From positions 62,001 to 126,000 of the forward strand of contig MZZL01000400.1 of assembly GCA_002749535.1 (NCBI GenBank): a stretch of DNA of 64,000 nucleotides, written 5' to 3'. Origin of the DNA: Apophysomyces variabilis (Eukaryota; Mucoromycota; Mucoromycetes; Mucorales; Mucoraceae). Position numbers and translations under genes: made by a program. This document shows, piece by piece, positions 60,404-64,000 of this stretch (position 1 is the first letter of the stretch; each line of letters begins with the position of its first letter). A model generated the notes under the pieces. The model did no database searches. It saw nothing but the letters and a program-made list of their open reading frames with translations, and was not told where the DNA came from.

Positions 60404-61899
60404 ATGTCAGAAGCATCATTGAGATCACGACCGAATCTGCCTGGTACAAGTCATTCGCATTCATATAATTCGCAAATTTCGACTGCTGTTCATCCTGCGG
60501 CTTCTGTTCATACTACCTCTCCTTCAAGAACAGTTCGCTCACATTGGCTACGATTTTTGTACGACGCATGGCGTCGAATATCTCGAGCAAGCAAATTGCT
60601 GTTGTTGTGCTCAGTGATATTGGTGCTTATCCAAGTAAGCCGCAGAATTTTTTGTCGTTCTTTTGCTTGTCGAAACAGAGCAGAATACTTAAATTGAGAG
60701 AAAAACAAATTACAGATCGCTGTGTCTATAGTGGCTTTGGTTGTTGCGAAACATGAATCATGCGACAAACCCTTGGCTATTTTTCTGATTATCTATGTCG
60801 TGCGAGACGCTGTATCATTTCCAGTCATCGTATATCATCGTCTCTTTCGGCGTCCGCTACAAAGAAACCAATTGAGAACCCTAAGGCAAAGGCAGAATAT
60901 CCAAAGCTCTGAAGCAACTGAACCAACCGAGAACCAACATGATGGATACCCGTCTTCAACAATGGAATCAGCGGAACATTCTCTTTCTCCTCCTTCTCCT
61001 GTTCCTAATCCTCCCACAGCGTCATCTTCCCAGCCGAACGCACCTTCCATGACGGAATGGATCGATCGGTACATAGAGAAAAATAGTCTTAGATAACCTT
61101 TACGAGCGATGCTCACTGTTACGTTAGCCTCAAGGCACTTCTTGATTTGGGTGCTATTCTCCTGTTCGTAATCGGGAACTATTTCTTATTCACTTCGAAC
61201 AATTGTGCGCAAAATGCCCCTATTCTGTTCTATACAACGCTGGTTTGGATGTTAATGGGTTACCTGGTAATCCTTTTACCGCTGATATTATGTGGATCTG
61301 TTATTTTCTGTTTGCCTTGCGTGCTTGGTAGGTTTTACCCAATTAGCCGCCTTGCATTTATTGACAAATGATTCTAGTTGCCATGCGTGCATTGGATTTA
61401 GGAGATCTTCCAGGCTTAAAAACAGGAGCAAGCAAAAGCGAGATACAGAATATGCCAGTGTATCGATATAGAGCAACCAATGAGGCGGTCAGTACTGAGT
61501 CAACTGCGCAGTCTCAAGGACAGAGCGAAGACTCTAAGAAGACGACTAAGAAGGGTTTCATGCGCCGATTACTGAAACAATGTAGACCTAAAAGGGAGGA
61601 GCAGGACTTTGAATCGACCTATGAATATTTAACGCTGGATGCTGCCGAAGATTCCGTTTGCTCTATTTGTCTATCCGAATATGAAAATAATGATCTGCTT
61701 TGTAAGCTATGGTAAGTATCTTCGTATGAAAAATGGTGGATCTCAGTTGCTTACTTTCGGGGTTTTAATCAGGTGCAGGCACCATTTTCACAAAAGCTGT
61801 GTACAGGAATGGCTCGCATTAAATACAAAGTGTCCGTTGTGTAAGCAAGATTTCCGAGGGAAGGAGTACCATGATAGCGACGATGTTGAAAATGAATGA
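60404..61899 (+). CDS. Membrane-anchored RING-H2 E3 ubiquitin ligase
   Basis: Exons 60404-60634, 60716-61068, 61128-61327, 61378-61711 and 61773-61899 encode 414 residues. A Ser-rich N-terminus leads to two hydrophobic blocks (LLLLCSVILVLIQ continuing into IAVSIVALVVA, and later LLFVIGNYFLF plus YLVILLPLILCGSVIFCLP), so about four membrane spans. A Pro/Ser-rich loop lies between them. The cytosolic C-terminus carries a RING-H2 domain: CSICLSEYENND, then CRHHFHKSCVQEWLALNTKCPLC, with all eight zinc ligands present (C-x2-C ... C-x-H-x2-H-x2-C ... C-x2-C). The substrate and compartment are unknown. Confidence 0.85.
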
Positions 61900-62270
61900 C
61901 GGTATTACCAACTCACGGCCAATTCGGACTTTAGAAAGCTCGTTTTGACCAGAGCTGAATTCCATACAGCTTTGAAACGAAGGACATCTTCCTAAGTCAT
62001 TCAATATCCACACATCTTCTTTGTATATATTATAATATAGTTGCTATACACTCTTACCACCTTTTGTATTCTCAATCGGGTTGGAATCAGGCAACCAATG
62101 AGAGCAAATTATTCATGCATGTGCTGTGGAATTTTTGTGAGTCTCGTAAAGGATTACCTTCCTTGTCAGAAACATCCGTTAATCAATAACGCGCCACGTT
62201 CCGTTCTTTTCGGCCTTTCTTTTTCCCAAATTTCTTTTGTTCCTGTGGAAACGGGTCGCTTTTTACTGTC
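61900..62270. other. Intergenic region / kinase promoter
   Basis: About 370 bp with C/T-rich stretches before the kinase start. No gene was seen. Confidence 0.45.
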
Positions 62271-64000
62271 ATGGACTTGTCAGACAATTCATTGCAGGAG
62301 AAACGCTATGACGACCCAGGTCCTATTGTCAAGGATATAATGAGCCCATGTAGAACATTGGCACAAGATTGGCCCCTTTCAGAATGTCCTAAAGAAACAG
62401 TGACGGTACGTTGGCTAGTGGAGGTGCAGAAATGAACTGGTGTAATGCTCTTTGTTTTCTATGCACAGTGCGCCAAAGAAGCTGTTCATGCTCAAAATAC
62501 TCCGATAGGTCATCGACGACAGCAGCCGTCTGTCGGGCTAGGTATTGTTACCGACCTGAAAGAGATGCAGAACGAAAAGCGCAGATCCAAAAATGAGGAA
62601 TTTTTTAGCAGCGTAATTGAGCTTCCTCGTCCACCTCCCTCCTTAGCGCGTCCATCGGATCCTCCCGCTGCCTGTTCATGTTCTTCTTCTTCTTCACCCT
62701 CAGAAAATAGCCTGGAAAACCATCCTCCAGATGTATTGATAGACACCCACGATCTTCCAAATAGAAACCTGCATGTGGATTCTTTTTCAGAGGATAAGAT
62801 TATCCCGTTACCTAGTCCTGCACAGGTTAACGTTTACACGACGTTCCTTGCAAGGAACCCGTTTCCGAGTCATCAGGCTGTTTCATCCGAAAATCTCGCG
62901 TCGTCAGCGCCCACAACAATCCCAATCCTGATGTTCTCCCCTCTTCCTCCGGATAAGACAAACACCTTTCCCTCCTTATCAGAGCTACCTATTTTGGGCG
63001 ACGTGGATGAACAACCTCAGGATTCATTATCACTCCCTATTACCCGAGAGTTTAAATTCCCTTCCCCATCACCCTCCAACGCACAAAATGAGGATCTAAT
63101 CGGAAAGCTGATATGGAAATTCGAAATCCAAAAGCTACTTGGTGTAGGCGCCTTCTCCAGAGTCTATTTAGCCAATAACATTGAGTCGGGCCAGAAGTAT
63201 GCTATCAAGATGATCAGTAAAGAACGCATGTTGAATGATTTGCGAGTAAAGACAAGTATTGAAAGAGAGGTGGAGATACTCAAGGTAAAAAACGTACAAG
63301 AAATCAGAAGGAATAAAAATGGGGAAAGGCCAAGTTTTATTTTCTTTTTTTCTTTTTCGGGCCAATGTGTCAACCACTGAATTACATTGGCATGTAGTAT
63401 ATAGACCATCCCGGTATTATACGTCTTGAGGCAACCATGGAAACGGAGCAGTACCTTTGTATTGTTCTGGAATACGTCGAGGGGGGCGAGTTATTTGATT
63501 ATGTCCAGAAAAGACACTGCACCACCCCGAACCCAGCCCATGGCATAAACGAACATGATGTGAAAGCTCTCTTTTTGGAGATTGTCCAAATTGTTCGATG
63601 GATGCATGAGCGAAATATCGTTCACCGTGATCTAAAGCTTGAAAGTAGGTGAACATCGACATATAAAATTACGCTTGATTATATGATTGACCCTACCCAC
63701 CTTTTTCGTTTTTTTTTATCTTTTTTTTTTACTGCAGATATTCTCCTTCACAAAGATGATAATGGCAATCTACGTGCCAAATTAACCGATTTTGGTTTGG
63801 CCCGCGTGGTGGACCCAACCTCTCCACAATTGACTACGCGCTGTGGAAGCGAAGAATATGCTGCTCCTGAGATTGTTCAAAGCCAGGTTTATGACGGTCG
63901 TCAAACCGATACCTGGTCTTTAGGTGTCGTTCTTTATGCTTTGTTGGTGGGTTATCTGCCTTTCACTTATAATCCTTCTCGCGGTGAGAAAATATCGCAT
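62271..64000 (+). CDS. Ser/Thr protein kinase, CAMK-like (Prr1/Prr2-type), 3' end outside the window
   Basis: Exons 62271-62405, 62469-63284, 63398-63644 and 63738 to beyond 64000. A Pro/Ser-rich N-terminal extension of about 275 residues precedes the kinase domain. All key motifs visible so far are intact: Gly loop LGVGAFSRVYLAN, VAIK-type YAIKMISKERM, catalytic loop HRDLKLEN, DFG in TDFGLARVV, and activation segment end CGSEEYAAPEIV followed by DTWSLGVVLYALLVGYLPF. The activation segment and long N-terminal tail resemble the fungal CAMK-like kinases Prr1/Prr2, but the exact subfamily needs the C-terminus. The start ATG at 62271 opens a clean frame into the first intron. Confidence 0.88.

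Overview
The window is eukaryotic nuclear DNA from a fungus, most likely an early-diverging mould of the Mucoromycota (Mucorales-like). The reasons are AT-rich DNA, genes cut by many short introns of about 45-75 nt with GT-AG (sometimes GC-AG) borders, closely packed housekeeping genes, and a transposon content (Fanzor/TnpB-like genes with C-x2-C-x4-H-x7-C zinc knuckles, Tc1-like DD34E elements) that I associate with that group. The genus cannot be fixed from the sequence alone. Two runs of Ns (2244-2910 and 40519-40822), both flanked by long poly-A, and two single Ns (44138, 44340) mark assembly joins.

Left block (1-28 kb), housekeeping genes in order: a GH16 glucanase cut by the window edge, a WRAP53/TCAB1-like WD40 protein, a PRS5-type PRPP synthetase, a Bet1-type SNARE, an 834-residue orphan coiled-coil protein, a bZIP factor, UDP-glucose:glycoprotein glucosyltransferase, succinate-CoA ligase beta, RMI1, and the mitochondrial protein AIM24. 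Exon models for most of these were checked by summing exon lengths. They close in frame except for one apparent 1-nt deletion in the glucosyltransferase gene.

Middle block (28-49 kb), an accessory and transposon-rich island: a near-perfect 50-bp palindrome, a zinc-knuckle relic, a 4 x 239-bp tandem array, a decayed Fanzor-like gene on the minus strand, the neddylation factor DCN1, a Tc1 transposase relic, a cysteine-rich secreted protein, a Kex2-type repeat precursor with a pheromone-like peptide core, a structurally intact Tc1 element with TIRs and TA duplications, a Fanzor fragment between single Ns, and a complete eight-exon Fanzor gene. The DNA just after the Fanzor gene ends in a terminus resembling the right TIR of the neighbouring Tc1 element.

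Right block (49-64 kb), housekeeping again: QCR6 (complex III hinge protein), ribosomal protein eL43, asparagine synthetase with a Gcn4-type site upstream, a long gene-poor stretch, a UPF0324/YeiH-type membrane transporter of bacterial appearance, a membrane-anchored RING-H2 ligase, and a CAMK-type protein kinase that runs off the end.

The strongest lead is the Fanzor locus (45.9-49.2 kb). All three RuvC catalytic positions and the zinc ribbon are present, there are two N-terminal zinc knuckles, and it shares a terminus with an adjacent complete Tc1 element that could act on it in trans. The second lead is the small secreted repeat precursor at 41.7 kb.
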